Assembly: GCA_036558305.1 (NCBI GenBank)
Contig: DATBFX010000195.1
Coordinates: forward strand, 1-27,308
From: DATBFX01 sp036558305
Lineage (GTDB): Bacteria > Chloroflexota > Chloroflexia > Thermomicrobiales > UBA6265
Length of the DNA: 27,308 nt
Reading direction: 5' to 3'
This document shows, piece after piece, positions 13,881 to 22,440 of the stretch. Made by a program: the position numbers and the translations under genes. Numbering within the stretch: the first letter of the stretch is position 1; the number at the start of each line of letters is the position of its first letter. The notes under the pieces were generated by a model. It searched no databases. It was not told the DNA's origin and saw only the letters and a program-made list of their open reading frames with translations.

Positions 13881-16265
13881 CTACTGCCGTGCCATTGCCA
13901 CCCGGAGCCGCTCCTCGGGGCTGATCAGATGGTCTGCGTCGGCGGCGGCCTTATCCAGGTCGATCTGGACCCAGCGGACACGTCCGTTGAACGCATTGCC
14001 GCTCGGACCGTAGTCGTCGCTCACCGTGGTGCCGCTGTCGACGCCGACGTCGGTCGTTTCGTCGGCGGAGAAGACGACCGCCTGGGTGGCATCCACCCGC
14101 CCGTCGCCGACTTTGTTGCCGTCGATGAAGAGGGCGACGGTACCGCCTTTGGCCATGCCGCCGCCGCCGTAGGCAAACCCCATTCGCACCTGATGCTCGC
14201 CGGCCGGGATCGGCGTCTCGCCGTAGACCTTGAACCGTCGCAGCCCGAGGAGGTTGTAGCAGTAGGCCGGTTTCCCGTCTTTGACGTAGAGACTCCAGCC
14301 GCCGATCTGCGCTCCCTGGGCGACGATGACCCCGCGAGCGCCATCCTCCGGCACGTCGAGTTGCGCGGTGACGGCGTGGGACTTGTTCTTGATGTTGACG
14401 ATGCAGTTCTCCGCCAGCCGCCCCATGCCGCCGAAGAGCATCTGGGAGTTGCCGCGGATCAGGCTCGGGCGGGCGGCCTGGTCGGGATCGAGACGAACCG
14501 CGACACGGTCGTCCAACGGCAGCACCTGGTACTTATTCGCTTCGAGGAGCCAGAGTCGTTGCAGGTGGTGCAGCTTGTCGGGGTGCTCCGCCGCGAGGTC
14601 GCGGGCCTGGCTCCAGTCGACGGTCGTGTCGTAGAGCTCCCAGACGTCGTCGTCGATGGCCGGTGCCGTCTCGCCCATCAGCAACCACGGCGTCTTGTGC
14701 TTGGTCACTGCCGTCCAGCCGCGGTGGTAGATGCCGCGGTTGCCGAAGATCTCAAAGTACTGGGTGTCGTGGCGCTCGGCCGCGGCCGCGTCGTCGAAGG
14801 AGTAGAGCATGCTGACGCCTTCGATCGGCTTCTGCTGGACCCCGTGGACGCTGAGCGGTTCGGGCAAACCGGCTGCCTCCAGCACGGTCGGGGCGACGTC
14901 GATGATGTGGGTGAATTGGGAGCGGATCTCGCCCTTGGCCGCGATGCCGTGCGGCCAGTGGACGATGGTGCCGGTGCGGGTGCCGCCCCAGTGGGAGGCA
15001 ACCTGCTTGGTCCACTGGTACGGCGTGTCCATCGCGTGCGCCCAGCCGACGGCGTAGTGGTTGTAGGACTCGGGTCCGCCGAACTGGTCGAGGCGCTCGA
15101 TCATGCACTCCGGTGTCTCCAGGGCGGAGGCGCCGTTGAAGTTGATCATCTCGTTGAAGGTGCCGTTGAGGGTCCCTTCGGCCGAGGCGCCGTTGTCGCC
15201 GATGATGTAGTAGACGAGGGTGTCGTCGAGGATCTCGAGGTCGACGAGGGCGTCGATCAACCGCCCGAGGTGGTGGTCGGTGTGCTCCAGAAAACCGGCG
15301 TAGATCTCCATCTGGCGGATCAGCACCGGCTTGAGGGCGGCCGGCATGTCGTCCCAGGCAGGAATCTCGGCGTGGCGTTGGGTCAGTTGCGCCTCCGGCG
15401 GGATCACGCCCAGGGCGCGCTGCCGGGCAAAGGTTTCCTCGCGCAGCTTGTCCCAGCCCTGGTCGAACGTGCCCTTGTACCGGTCGGCCCACTCTTGGAA
15501 GATGTGGTGCGGGGCGTGGGTGGCGCCGGGGGCGAAGTAGACGAAGAAGGGCTTGTCGGGCATCAGCGCCTTCTGCTGCTGGACCCACGCGATAGCCCGG
15601 TCGGTCAGGTCCTCGGTGAGGTGATACCCCTCGTCGGCCGTCCGCTCCGGCTCGATCGGCACCGTGTCGCGGAAGAGCGCCGGGGCCCACTGGTTGGCCT
15701 CGCCGCCGATGAAGCCGTAGAAGTGCTCGAAACCGCCGCCGCCGGTCGGCCACTGGTCGAACGGCCCCATCGGCGAGGTCTGCCAGACCGGCATCTCGTG
15801 GCACTTGCCGAACTGAGCGGTGGAGTAGCCGTTCAGCTTCAGCGTCTCGGCCAGGGGCGCGGCGGTGTTGGGCCGCAGCGAGTTGTAGCCGGCGGCGCCG
15901 GTGGCTATCTCGGTGATGCCGCCCATGCCGACCGAGTGGTGGTTGCGCCCGGTCAGCAGCGCCTGCCGCGTCGGCGAGCAGAGGGCGGTGGTGTGGAAAC
16001 GGTTGTACTTGAGCCCGTTGGCGGCCAGCCGCTCGGCGGTCGGGGTGCTGATCGGCCCGCCGAAGGCGCTCGAGGCGCCGAAACCGACGCCGTCGAGCAT
16101 GACGATCAGGACGTTGGGCGCGCCGGAAGGCGGTCGCAGCGGCTCGATGCGGGGGAAGACCGTCGCCGGATCCCTCGCGTCGTAGGTGGTCAGGCCGGTG
16201 AACGGCCGGTCCGCGATCGGCAGGACCGTGCGCGGGATCTGGTCGGACTGCCCATTGTTCGCCAT
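13881..16265 (-). CDS. Arylsulfatase family protein (formylglycine-type)
   Basis: Type I sulfatase of 794 residues, the size of the large bacterial arylsulfatase subgroup. Seen: the formylglycine motif CSPTR at residues 96-100 followed by LLTGR, GKCHE in the substrate pocket, the second metal site GDNGASAEG, and a C-terminal beta domain. It should hydrolyse sulfate esters with calcium after oxidation of Cys96. The first metal motif reads MLDGVGFG (residues 56-63); related proteins have two aspartates (LDDVGFG), so one ligand position is glycine 59. No signal peptide is evident, which suggests a cytoplasmic location. The start ATG has AAAGGAG about 6 nt upstream. No formylglycine-generating enzyme gene is in the window. 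Confidence 0.92.
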   Translation of the reverse strand: MANNGQSDQIPRTVLPIADRPFTGLTTYDARDPATVFPRIEPLRPPSGAPNVLIVMLDGVGFGASSAFGGPISTPTAERLAANGLKYNRFHTTALCSPTRQALLTGRNHHSVGMGGITEIATGAAGYNSLRPNTAAPLAETLKLNGYSTAQFGKCHEMPVWQTSPMGPFDQWPTGGGGFEHFYGFIGGEANQWAPALFRDTVPIEPERTADEGYHLTEDLTDRAIAWVQQQKALMPDKPFFVYFAPGATHAPHHIFQEWADRYKGTFDQGWDKLREETFARQRALGVIPPEAQLTQRHAEIPAWDDMPAALKPVLIRQMEIYAGFLEHTDHHLGRLIDALVDLEILDDTLVYYIIGDNGASAEGTLNGTFNEMINFNGASALETPECMIERLDQFGGPESYNHYAVGWAHAMDTPYQWTKQVASHWGGTRTGTIVHWPHGIAAKGEIRSQFTHIIDVAPTVLEAAGLPEPLSVHGVQQKPIEGVSMLYSFDDAAAAERHDTQYFEIFGNRGIYHRGWTAVTKHKTPWLLMGETAPAIDDDVWELYDTTVDWSQARDLAAEHPDKLHHLQRLWLLEANKYQVLPLDDRVAVRLDPDQAARPSLIRGNSQMLFGGMGRLAENCIVNIKNKSHAVTAQLDVPEDGARGVIVAQGAQIGGWSLYVKDGKPAYCYNLLGLRRFKVYGETPIPAGEHQVRMGFAYGGGGMAKGGTVALFIDGNKVGDGRVDATQAVVFSADETTDVGVDSGTTVSDDYGPSGNAFNGRVRWVQIDLDKAAADADHLISPEERLRVAMARQ

Positions 16266-16643
16266 CGAAGACTCCTTTCCCCGCTTGGATTCCCGGCCGT
16301 TCGAACTCCGGCCGCATTGGCTGGGATCAACGCGCCACACCGCTCGAAATACGATCAACTCGTCGGTGACGTCACTTTGTCTTGCTTGGAGTCGTAGTTG
16401 CACCCCGCCAAGGTCGTATTCGGCGCGGGAACTGGGCGCAGCGAAGAACCTCCCCGCGGTGTCCCTCGACGGACGATTGGCTCGGGACCAAGTGGCGATT
16501 CCGTCCGTGGGACCTGTTCGCTAGCGTACGGACCGGGGTGAGGATCTGCGCCTCAGCCCGAGCCGGCGCGCTCGAGCAGGTGGGCGGCGCCGGACCGATC
16601 GCCGCATCGCCCAGGGGGCACCCGGTATCCTGAGGGGTCAGCC
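16266..16643. other. Divergent intergenic region between sulfatase and HAF-repeat genes
   Basis: About 380 nt that must hold the promoters of both divergent genes. The only clear structure is the perfect palindrome GTGACGTCAC at 16366-16375, about 100 nt before the sulfatase start. No protein-coding frame looks real, and no good -35/-10 pair was found. Confidence 0.5.
16366..16375. promoter_or_regulatory. Perfect 10-bp palindrome, candidate operator upstream of the sulfatase gene
   Basis: GTGACGTCAC is a perfect palindrome in an otherwise structureless region between divergent genes. Dimeric regulators use such sites, but a 10-bp palindrome can occur by chance and no promoter boxes anchor it. 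Confidence 0.25.
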
Positions 16644-17747
16644 ATGAAATCCGTGCTCAGTCGACGCCGTTTTCTGCCACTGCTCGCGGCGCCCGTGCTC
16701 GTGGCCGCACCGATCGTGGTCGGGCCGCAGGCAGCGGAGGCCAAGAAACGGAAAGCCCGCCACTACTCGCTCTCCGACCTCGGCGTCCTCGACGGGGGCG
16801 ACTACAGCATCGGTTACGGGATCAATCCCGACGGCGTGGTCGCCGGGTTGTCGACGGTCCCGGGTGGCGCCACCCGCGCCGTGACGAAGAAGGACAAGAC
16901 GCTGCGCGACCTCGGGCAGGATGGGGAGACGAGTTGCGCCAACGACCTCAACGACGACGGCGACGTCGTCGGCTTCGTCGGGACGGCGGACGGGTCGCGC
17001 GCCGTCCTCTGGAAGGGCGACGAACGGATCGACCTCGGGACCCTCGGCGGGGCGACGAGTATCGCCTACGCGATCAACAAGAGCGGTTGGGTCGCCGGCA
17101 GCGCGGCGATGAAGAAGGGCAAGAAGGAGGTCACGCGGGCGTTCCTCTGGAAGGAGGGCGCGATGGCGGACCTCGGGACGCTGGGCGGCGACTTCGCCCT
17201 TGCCCAGGACGTCAACGACGCTGGCTGGATCGCCGGCACCGCGACGCGTCGGCCGGGCAAGGGTCTCTACGAACCCGGCACCGCGGCGGTCGTCTGGCAG
17301 GACGGGCAGATCAAGGCGCTCGGGTCGCTGGGCGGCGACGTCAGCGCGGCGCTGGGGATCAACGAGGCGGGGTGGCTCGTCGGCGGGGCGACGACGGCGG
17401 CCGGGCTGGAATACGGCGGGCTCGGCACCCACGCCTTCATCTGGAAGGACGAGGTGCTCTACGACCTGGGGACGCCGAGCGGGGCGGACCTCAGCGTCGC
17501 CAACGACGTCAACAAGAAGGGCGAGGCGGTCGGTTTCGGCGGCGACGCCGCACCGAAGGACCCGAACAACGCTCAGCAGGCCCTCCTCTGGGAGTCCGAC
17601 GGCTATCTGGTTCTGCTCAACGAGACGATCGACGACGACAGCGGTTGGACCCTCCTCACCGCCTTCGCGATCAACGACGACGGCAAGATCGCCGGTCTCG
17701 GGCTGAAGGACGGTCAATACCGCGGGTTCATGCTGAAACCGAAGTAG
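16644..17747 (+). CDS. Secreted HAF-repeat protein
   Basis: Exported protein of 367 residues composed of extracellular HAF-type repeats. An N-terminal twin-arginine-like signal (SRRRFLPLLAAPVLVAAP) ends near residue 33 (AAEA then KKRK). The repeats each combine a DLG(T)LGG step, an alternating N-(D/E/K)-(D/A/S)-GW-(V/I)AG step and an AFLWK-type strand, for example INKSGWVAGS, VNDAGWIAGT and INEAGWLVGG, giving about six units likely to form a beta-propeller-like surface protein. Function is unknown in the family. ATG start supported by GAGGGG just upstream. It stands alone, divergent from the sulfatase. Confidence 0.85.
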   Translation: MKSVLSRRRFLPLLAAPVLVAAPIVVGPQAAEAKKRKARHYSLSDLGVLDGGDYSIGYGINPDGVVAGLSTVPGGATRAVTKKDKTLRDLGQDGETSCANDLNDDGDVVGFVGTADGSRAVLWKGDERIDLGTLGGATSIAYAINKSGWVAGSAAMKKGKKEVTRAFLWKEGAMADLGTLGGDFALAQDVNDAGWIAGTATRRPGKGLYEPGTAAVVWQDGQIKALGSLGGDVSAALGINEAGWLVGGATTAAGLEYGGLGTHAFIWKDEVLYDLGTPSGADLSVANDVNKKGEAVGFGGDAAPKDPNNAQQALLWESDGYLVLLNETIDDDSGWTLLTAFAINDDGKIAGLGLKDGQYRGFMLKPK

Positions 17748-17851
17748 ACGGTCGCCGGTTTTTCGGGTTGGACGCGGGGCGTGCCGAATGGTGCGCCCTT
17801 CGTCTTTGCGGGATGATCGCGATGGCGCGGGAGATCGGGCGGAGCAGCGAG

Positions 17852-18151
17852 ATGGCACAGCGGCCCGTCGGGAAGCCGACACCGAAGAGCATCTTCTCGC
17901 TCGAAGCGGGCGAGGAGTTGGACGCGATCCTGGCCGAGGGATTCCCCATCTACCAGGACGGCGTGGAGATCGACCGGTTCTTTCCCCTGAAGCAGCCGCC
18001 GATCGATGATGGGGGGCTTTCGCCGAGCATGCGACGGGTTTTGGACATGGCGGGAGCCTGGAGCGATCTCGATTTGGATGAGACGGAAGCCGTTAGGGAG
18101 CGCATCGACCACGAACGTAAGCCACCGCCACTGGTCGAATTCGATTGGTGA
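17852..18151 (+). CDS. Small acidic protein, antitoxin-like, function unknown
   Basis: A 99-residue protein not assigned to a family. The N-terminal half (KPTPKSIFSLEAGEELDAIL, then EGFPIYQDGVEIDRFFPL) is followed by a C-terminal segment of the form MRRVLDMAGAWSDLDLDETE ending in ERIDHERKPPPLVEFDW. Such a tail (a 'G-W-D-x-D/E' helix with basic and proline residues near the end) resembles antitoxins that lack or have lost a toxin. ATG at 17852 has GGAG 7 nt upstream; in-frame ATGs at 17813 and 17822 are alternatives. No toxin gene follows; instead there is a long palindrome. Confidence 0.6.
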   Translation: MAQRPVGKPTPKSIFSLEAGEELDAILAEGFPIYQDGVEIDRFFPLKQPPIDDGGLSPSMRRVLDMAGAWSDLDLDETEAVRERIDHERKPPPLVEFDW

Positions 18152-18173
18152 GGCTTATGCAGCTTAACGATGG

Positions 18174-18253
18174 AGAGGTCCTTCGCTGCGCTCAGGATGT
18201 TCAATTGAGAGACGGGCTAAAGCTGAACATCCTGAGCGCAGCGAAGGACCTCT
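18174..18253. repeat. Perfect 30-bp inverted repeat (AGGTCCTTCGCTGCGCTCAG type)
   Basis: Arms at 18174-18203 and 18224-18253 are perfect reverse complements over 30 nt with a 20-nt loop. The arm contains AGGTCCTTCGCTGCGCTCAG, close to a dispersed motif (GAGCGnAGCGAAGGAnCTC type) that I recall as recurrent in intergenic regions of several phyla. It lies between convergent genes, 22 nt after a stop codon, so it may serve as a two-way terminator or be a palindromic mobile repeat. Confidence 0.9.
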
Positions 18254-18295
18254 TGCGTTATCGCACCTGCCGGGATCGGCTAATCCCTCGCCACC

Positions 18296-20539
18296 TTACG
18301 TCCCCGTTTCGCCGGCGGGGATGTTGGCGTCGCGCAGGACGAAGACCTTGTCGACCGCCGGGGCGCCGTTTTGCTGGCTGACGTAGATGACCCAAGGCGA
18401 ACCCGTTTGGTCGGTGGTGACGGCGGCGAGGCCCTGGGAGTTGGGATCGTCCTGGGTCAGCAGACGCTCCGGGCCGGGTTCGATGGCGCGGAACGGGAGC
18501 GCGGTGGCCCCGACGTCGACGACCGAGCTCTGCCCGACGTTGTAGACGACGTAGACCGTGCCCTGTTGGTTGACCGTGACCGACGGGAAGGCGCCGCGAT
18601 CGCCGGCGGTGATCAGCGTGTCGCCGCTCCATTCGGTCGAGTCCGCCGGGAGGCGACGGACGAAGAGGAAGATGTCGTTGAGTTGGCGGGCGAAGGCGAG
18701 CACGACGCCGCCGTTGGGGTCGGCGGCGAGGGCGACGTAGCGGCCGCCGAACTTTTCGCCGCGGCCGTAGACGAGCGATTCCGGCGTAGTCCAGCCCTTC
18801 GGATCGTCGAGCGGTCGCGTCGCCCAGTCGACGTGGGCGGCGTTCTCGGTGCCGGTGGTGGAGGTGTAGACCGACCAGACGGCGACCAGGCGGTCGCCGT
18901 CGACGACGACCTTCGGCCAGGCGCCGGTCGCGGTCGGAACGTGTTGGTTGACTTCGACCGGTTCGGTCCACTCGCCGCCGGGCGGCAGATCGCTGGCAAA
19001 GACGTCGGCGTTCGGCGTGGAGCTACCGGCGGGGAACGCCCGCTGGTCCCGCCAGAGCACGTGCAGGGTGCCGTTCTTGTCGATGGCGAGTGAGGCGGCC
19101 AGTTGGTGACCGGCGTTGGCGCTCGGCGCGACCGGGACCGGGTCCGTCCAACCGCCGCTGCCGTCCTCGTGGGTGTACATCAAGACGGCGAAGTCGTCTG
19201 TCCCGCCCTTGCCCTGGTCGGAGTAGACGAGGTGGACGAGCCCGCGGCCGTCGACGACCGCGCTGGCACCGTATTGGTAGTCGCCGCCCGGCATCGCCGT
19301 CGCCGGGGTCCAACCGCCGGTCGCCGGGTCGTAGTGGGAGGCGTAGAGACGGGCGTGGTCCTTGTCGGGGCCGTCGGCCGTCTTGGCGCTGAAAAAGGCC
19401 CAGGCGCCGCCGTCCGGCGTGGTGACGAGCGTCGGGCGCCAATCCCGGAATCCCCAGGGAGCGTAGGTGCGGTTGACGTCGTCGGAGCGAACGTCGAGGA
19501 CGGCCCGTTCCGGACCGGCGGCACGGGCGACGCCGTGGGCGCTGGTGCAAGCGCCCCAGAGACCGGCCAGGAGCGACCGCGCGGTTTCCTCGCCGTCGGT
19601 GAACCAGGCGGCGTAGGGACCGGTCGGATTCGATTGGAGGGCGGCGAAACCGGAAGCGAGGAGGTCCTCGTTGAGGAGTTTGCGCGAACCGCCGGTCTGT
19701 TCGGCCCAGACGTAGGCGGACCCGTCGGCCGCCGGTTCGAGCAGCACCTCATCGCCGGCAAGTTTCTTGAGACGGGCGGTGGATTTGCCGCCGAAGCACT
19801 CGGCGGGGAGCGGCGGGTCGAGTGCGGCCAGCCGGACCGTGCCGCCGCCGTTGGCCAGGGTCAGCGTCGCACCATTGGTGACGTCTTCGACCCGGGCGAC
19901 CTCCAGGGCCGGCGGTGCGGCGGCCGGCGGGAGGGCGGCGAAATCGGTCGTGGCCACCAGCGACTGGGCGAGGGGGAGGGCCTGACCGGCGTCGAAGAGG
20001 GCGGGATTGGCGCCGTCGTGGTCGATCTGGAAGACGAGCGCGATCCGGGTGGTCTGGTCGCGGGCGATCTTGACCCCGGCGTTGACGCTCTTCGGTTCGA
20101 GACCGAGTCTCTCGGCCGCGGTCTGGGTCGAGCGGCTGGCCAAACCGCGCGGTTCGGCGCCGCCGGTCAGGCGGATGGCGAAGTCGCGGATTCTCAGGGT
20201 CGCCGTCTTCGTGCTCCAGTTGGTGGCGTCGGCGACGACGACGATCCAGTCCTTGCCCGCCTTCGGGGTCAGGTTGACCGCGGCGATCTCCTCGCCGCGC
20301 GCGGCGGCGACGACGGCGATCCGGAAGTTGCCGGCGGCGAACACCGCCTCGACCGGACCGGTCTCCGCCACGGGCGAGGCGATGGGTGATGCCTCGGGCG
20401 AGGCGGCGGGCTCCGCTTGCGGCGAGGGCGTCGCCTGTTGGGCAACGGAGTGCACCACCGGTTGCGCGGCCGCCAGGGCGACGATGATGGTGAGGGAGAC
20501 GGCGAGAGCGATCCGCCGGGACAAACGTGCGCGGTGCAT
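18296..20539 (-). CDS. Secreted multidomain protein: degenerate SNase-like domain plus propeller-like C-terminus
   Basis: Exported protein of 747 residues. Seen: signal peptide (about 1-33), Pro/Ser/Ala-rich linker (35-60), an immunoglobulin-like domain (about 62-200; DWIVVVADATNWSTKTATLR), a domain with thermonuclease layout (about 212-331; TVRLAALDPP, ECFGGKSTARLKKLAGDEV, LLNEDLLASGFAA, SLLAGLWGAC), and a C-terminal repeat region (about 345-747) with BNR/sialidase-like strands such as PSVTVNQQGTVYVVYN. In the nuclease-like domain Arg236 and Asp241 remain, but the first catalytic aspartate of the DGDT motif is alanine (NGAT, 222-225) and the second catalytic arginine is absent, so it is probably not a nuclease. 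ATG at 20539 with GGAGGAG 8 nt upstream was preferred over an upstream open frame. Confidence 0.8.
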   Translation of the reverse strand: MHRARLSRRIALAVSLTIIVALAAAQPVVHSVAQQATPSPQAEPAASPEASPIASPVAETGPVEAVFAAGNFRIAVVAAARGEEIAAVNLTPKAGKDWIVVVADATNWSTKTATLRIRDFAIRLTGGAEPRGLASRSTQTAAERLGLEPKSVNAGVKIARDQTTRIALVFQIDHDGANPALFDAGQALPLAQSLVATTDFAALPPAAAPPALEVARVEDVTNGATLTLANGGGTVRLAALDPPLPAECFGGKSTARLKKLAGDEVLLEPAADGSAYVWAEQTGGSRKLLNEDLLASGFAALQSNPTGPYAAWFTDGEETARSLLAGLWGACTSAHGVARAAGPERAVLDVRSDDVNRTYAPWGFRDWRPTLVTTPDGGAWAFFSAKTADGPDKDHARLYASHYDPATGGWTPATAMPGGDYQYGASAVVDGRGLVHLVYSDQGKGGTDDFAVLMYTHEDGSGGWTDPVPVAPSANAGHQLAASLAIDKNGTLHVLWRDQRAFPAGSSTPNADVFASDLPPGGEWTEPVEVNQHVPTATGAWPKVVVDGDRLVAVWSVYTSTTGTENAAHVDWATRPLDDPKGWTTPESLVYGRGEKFGGRYVALAADPNGGVVLAFARQLNDIFLFVRRLPADSTEWSGDTLITAGDRGAFPSVTVNQQGTVYVVYNVGQSSVVDVGATALPFRAIEPGPERLLTQDDPNSQGLAAVTTDQTGSPWVIYVSQQNGAPAVDKVFVLRDANIPAGETGT

Positions 20540-20714
20540 CCGGTGTTCTCCTCCGATGAGGGCTGGTAGCGGTGTCACGACGGGACGCCGCCGGCCGATT
20601 CCGTCTGGTGGGTCGCCTCCGGCGGGTCGGCGCGGACGGACCGAGCGGTTGATTGGCACTACGGTACAACCTGGGACGGCCGGCAAACAACCGGCGCGAA
20701 TAGGTAAGATGGTC

Positions 20715-21002
20715 TCATTCGACGTCGAAGAGTTCGGCGAAGAAGGACCGCCGCGAGGAGAGTTTGTCCGCCGGGTCGGGCTCGGCGTCTTCCTCACCGA
20801 TCGATTGTTCGTACCGGGGCTGGTCGTCGTCGCCGCCGAGGGCGACGAGTTTTTCCAGTTCACCGCGATCGAGCCAGACGCCGCGGCAGGCGGGGCAGCG
20901 GTCGATTTCCACCCCTTGCCGGACGGCAGTCTGCAACCCCGCGCCACAGGCGGGGCAAATCCTGCCCCGCGACCGTCCGTTCGTGTCGCTTTCGCTGCCC
21001 AC
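20715..21002 (-). CDS. TFIIB-type zinc-ribbon protein (zf-TFIIB)
   Basis: A 95-residue cytoplasmic protein. Two cysteine pairs, CPAC at 16-19 and CPAC at 36-39, followed by RGVWLDRGELEKL, form the zf-TFIIB domain; the acidic C-terminus ends in an amphipathic helix (SRRSFFAELFDVE). GTG at 21002 has AAAGGA 9 nt upstream. Members are common but have no firm role; a zinc-dependent protein or nucleic-acid contact is usual speculation. It follows a GNAT acetyltransferase gene by 24 nt on the same strand, so the two are probably co-transcribed. Confidence 0.85.
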   Translation of the reverse strand: MGSESDTNGRSRGRICPACGAGLQTAVRQGVEIDRCPACRGVWLDRGELEKLVALGGDDDQPRYEQSIGEEDAEPDPADKLSSRRSFFAELFDVE

Positions 21003-21026
21003 CGGGTCTGGTCCTTTCGTTTCGAT

Positions 21027-21551
21027 CTACGTCGCCACCGGCCGGTCCGGCTCAGGCGAACGCCCGTTCGGTCGCCGCATCAAGAGAAAGGCGGTCTCGA
21101 CACCGCTCGAAGGACTGAAGAACTGCTCGCCGCGGACGAAACCGGCCCGTTCGTAGACGCGAACCGCGCGCTCGTTAAAGGCGGCCACGCTGAGGCGAAA
21201 ACCGGCCGGCCGGAATCGCTCCCGGCCGATCGCGAGTGCCGCGCTGACGAAGCCGAGACCCAGACCGCGACCGGTCAGGTCCGGACGGAGGCCAAGACCG
21301 ACGTCGAGTAAGGGCTCGTCGTAGAGTCCGGCGCGGCGCCCGCCGGGTGTTTGCCCAGCGGTGCCGAAGCAGGCAAAGCCGGCCACGACTCCTTCGTCGT
21401 CGTCCGCAACAACACAACCGACGAGCGGATCGAGCAAGGCCGCCGGATCGTCCGCCGGGTCCCAGTCGTAGAAATCGTAGGGTGCGGGGTAGCGCCAGGC
21501 GACGATGGCCTCGACGTCGGTCGGGGTAATGGCGCGGAAGGCGAAACGCAT
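21027..21551 (-). CDS. GNAT family N-acetyltransferase
   Basis: Acetyl-CoA-dependent N-acetyltransferase of 174 residues. It contains the acetyl-CoA loop LRPDLTGRGLGLGFVSAAL (88-106), the N-x-x-A-x-x-x-Y-x-x-x-G-F motif (NERAVRVYERAGF, 126-138), and an N-terminal RAITPTDVEAIVAWRY typical of the family. The frame is open upstream to 22046 but only the part from ATG 21551 has family character. No clear Shine-Dalgarno is visible. The substrate cannot be predicted. It is adjacent to the zinc-ribbon gene and divergent from the HTH/coiled-coil gene. Confidence 0.88.
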   Translation of the reverse strand: MRFAFRAITPTDVEAIVAWRYPAPYDFYDWDPADDPAALLDPLVGCVVADDDEGVVAGFACFGTAGQTPGGRRAGLYDEPLLDVGLGLRPDLTGRGLGLGFVSAALAIGRERFRPAGFRLSVAAFNERAVRVYERAGFVRGEQFFSPSSGVETAFLLMRRPNGRSPEPDRPVAT

Positions 21552-21657
21552 GCGGAGATGATACGCGAGGCGGGGAGACGGCGAGGACCGGGGCGGGACC
21601 AATTGCTCCCCCGGCGCCTTGCACGCGTGGCGAACTTGGACGATCCTGAACGGTGTG

Positions 21658-22344
21658 ATGGACGGACAGGACGACCAACTCAGCGTCGAGGCCGCCGGGC
21701 GGATCGCCGGGATCTCGCCGCGGACCCTCCGCACCTGGATCGTGCACGGGAAGCTCCCCGCGGTCGGCGGCCAGCGCGGGAAGACGGTCCGCCTCGGCGA
21801 CGTGCTCGCCCTCGCCGGCACGAACGGCGACGGGGAAGATCGGGCCGAGATCGATCTCGCCGTCGCCGAACCGCCGCGGCCCGCCACCCCGATCGATCCG
21901 ATCCTGGCGGAGCTGCGGGACGGGGTGATCTGGCCGCTGGCCGAGCGGTTGGAGGTGCTGGCGCGGGAGAATGGACGGCTGGCGGCCGAGCGCGACGCCG
22001 CGATCCGAGCCCGCGACGAGATGGCCGCCGGGTTCGGCGCGGACAACCGCTTCGTCGACCGTCTGGTCGAACTGCTGCAAGCGGAACTCGATGCCGCCCA
22101 CGACCGGATCGCCGAGCTCGAGGCCCAACTGGCGCGGGCGACGGCACCGGTGGCGGCGGAATTCGCTCCTGAGCCGGCACCGGTGACGCGAGGGTTGGGG
22201 CGGCATCGTATCGGTCAGGCCGATGGGGAGCAGAATGCGGAGACGGGCGCCCCGTCGCTTTTCGCGGCCGAACACGGGGCGTGCGCGGAAGAACAGGAGC
22301 CGCCGGCGGAACGTCCCTGGTGGAGAGCGTGGCGAGGTCGGTGA
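21658..22344 (+). CDS. HTH (MerR-like) and coiled-coil protein
   Basis: Predicted DNA-binding protein of 228 residues. The N-terminal 55 residues (QLSVEAAGRIAGISPRTLRT, WIVHGKLPAV, GKTVRLGDVLAL) form an excisionase/MerR-like winged HTH. Residues about 95-165 are a charged helical region (VLARENGRLAAERDAAIRA, LQAELDAAHDRIAELEAQLA) expected to form a coiled coil. The C-terminus ends in RPWWRAWRGR, possibly a membrane-contact or basic tail. ATG 21658 is preferred, with GTG 21655 as an alternative. Similar proteins occur as regulators or phage-related factors; partner and target unknown. Confidence 0.78.
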   Translation: MDGQDDQLSVEAAGRIAGISPRTLRTWIVHGKLPAVGGQRGKTVRLGDVLALAGTNGDGEDRAEIDLAVAEPPRPATPIDPILAELRDGVIWPLAERLEVLARENGRLAAERDAAIRARDEMAAGFGADNRFVDRLVELLQAELDAAHDRIAELEAQLARATAPVAAEFAPEPAPVTRGLGRHRIGQADGEQNAETGAPSLFAAEHGACAEEQEPPAERPWWRAWRGR

Positions 22345-22440
22345 GGCGTACCGCATTGCTCGCGACGCCGAGATCGTTGCGGACGCGCGGGTCTTCTCGT
22401 GGGATATTCGGGGCTCCGAATCGCTCGGATGGCACGCTGC

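Noticed and set aside
13425..16397. A 990-codon plus-strand open frame opposite the sulfatase gene.
   Set aside because: It is a mirror frame caused by high GC codon bias. The minus-strand frame has clear sulfatase motifs, and this one has no family character.
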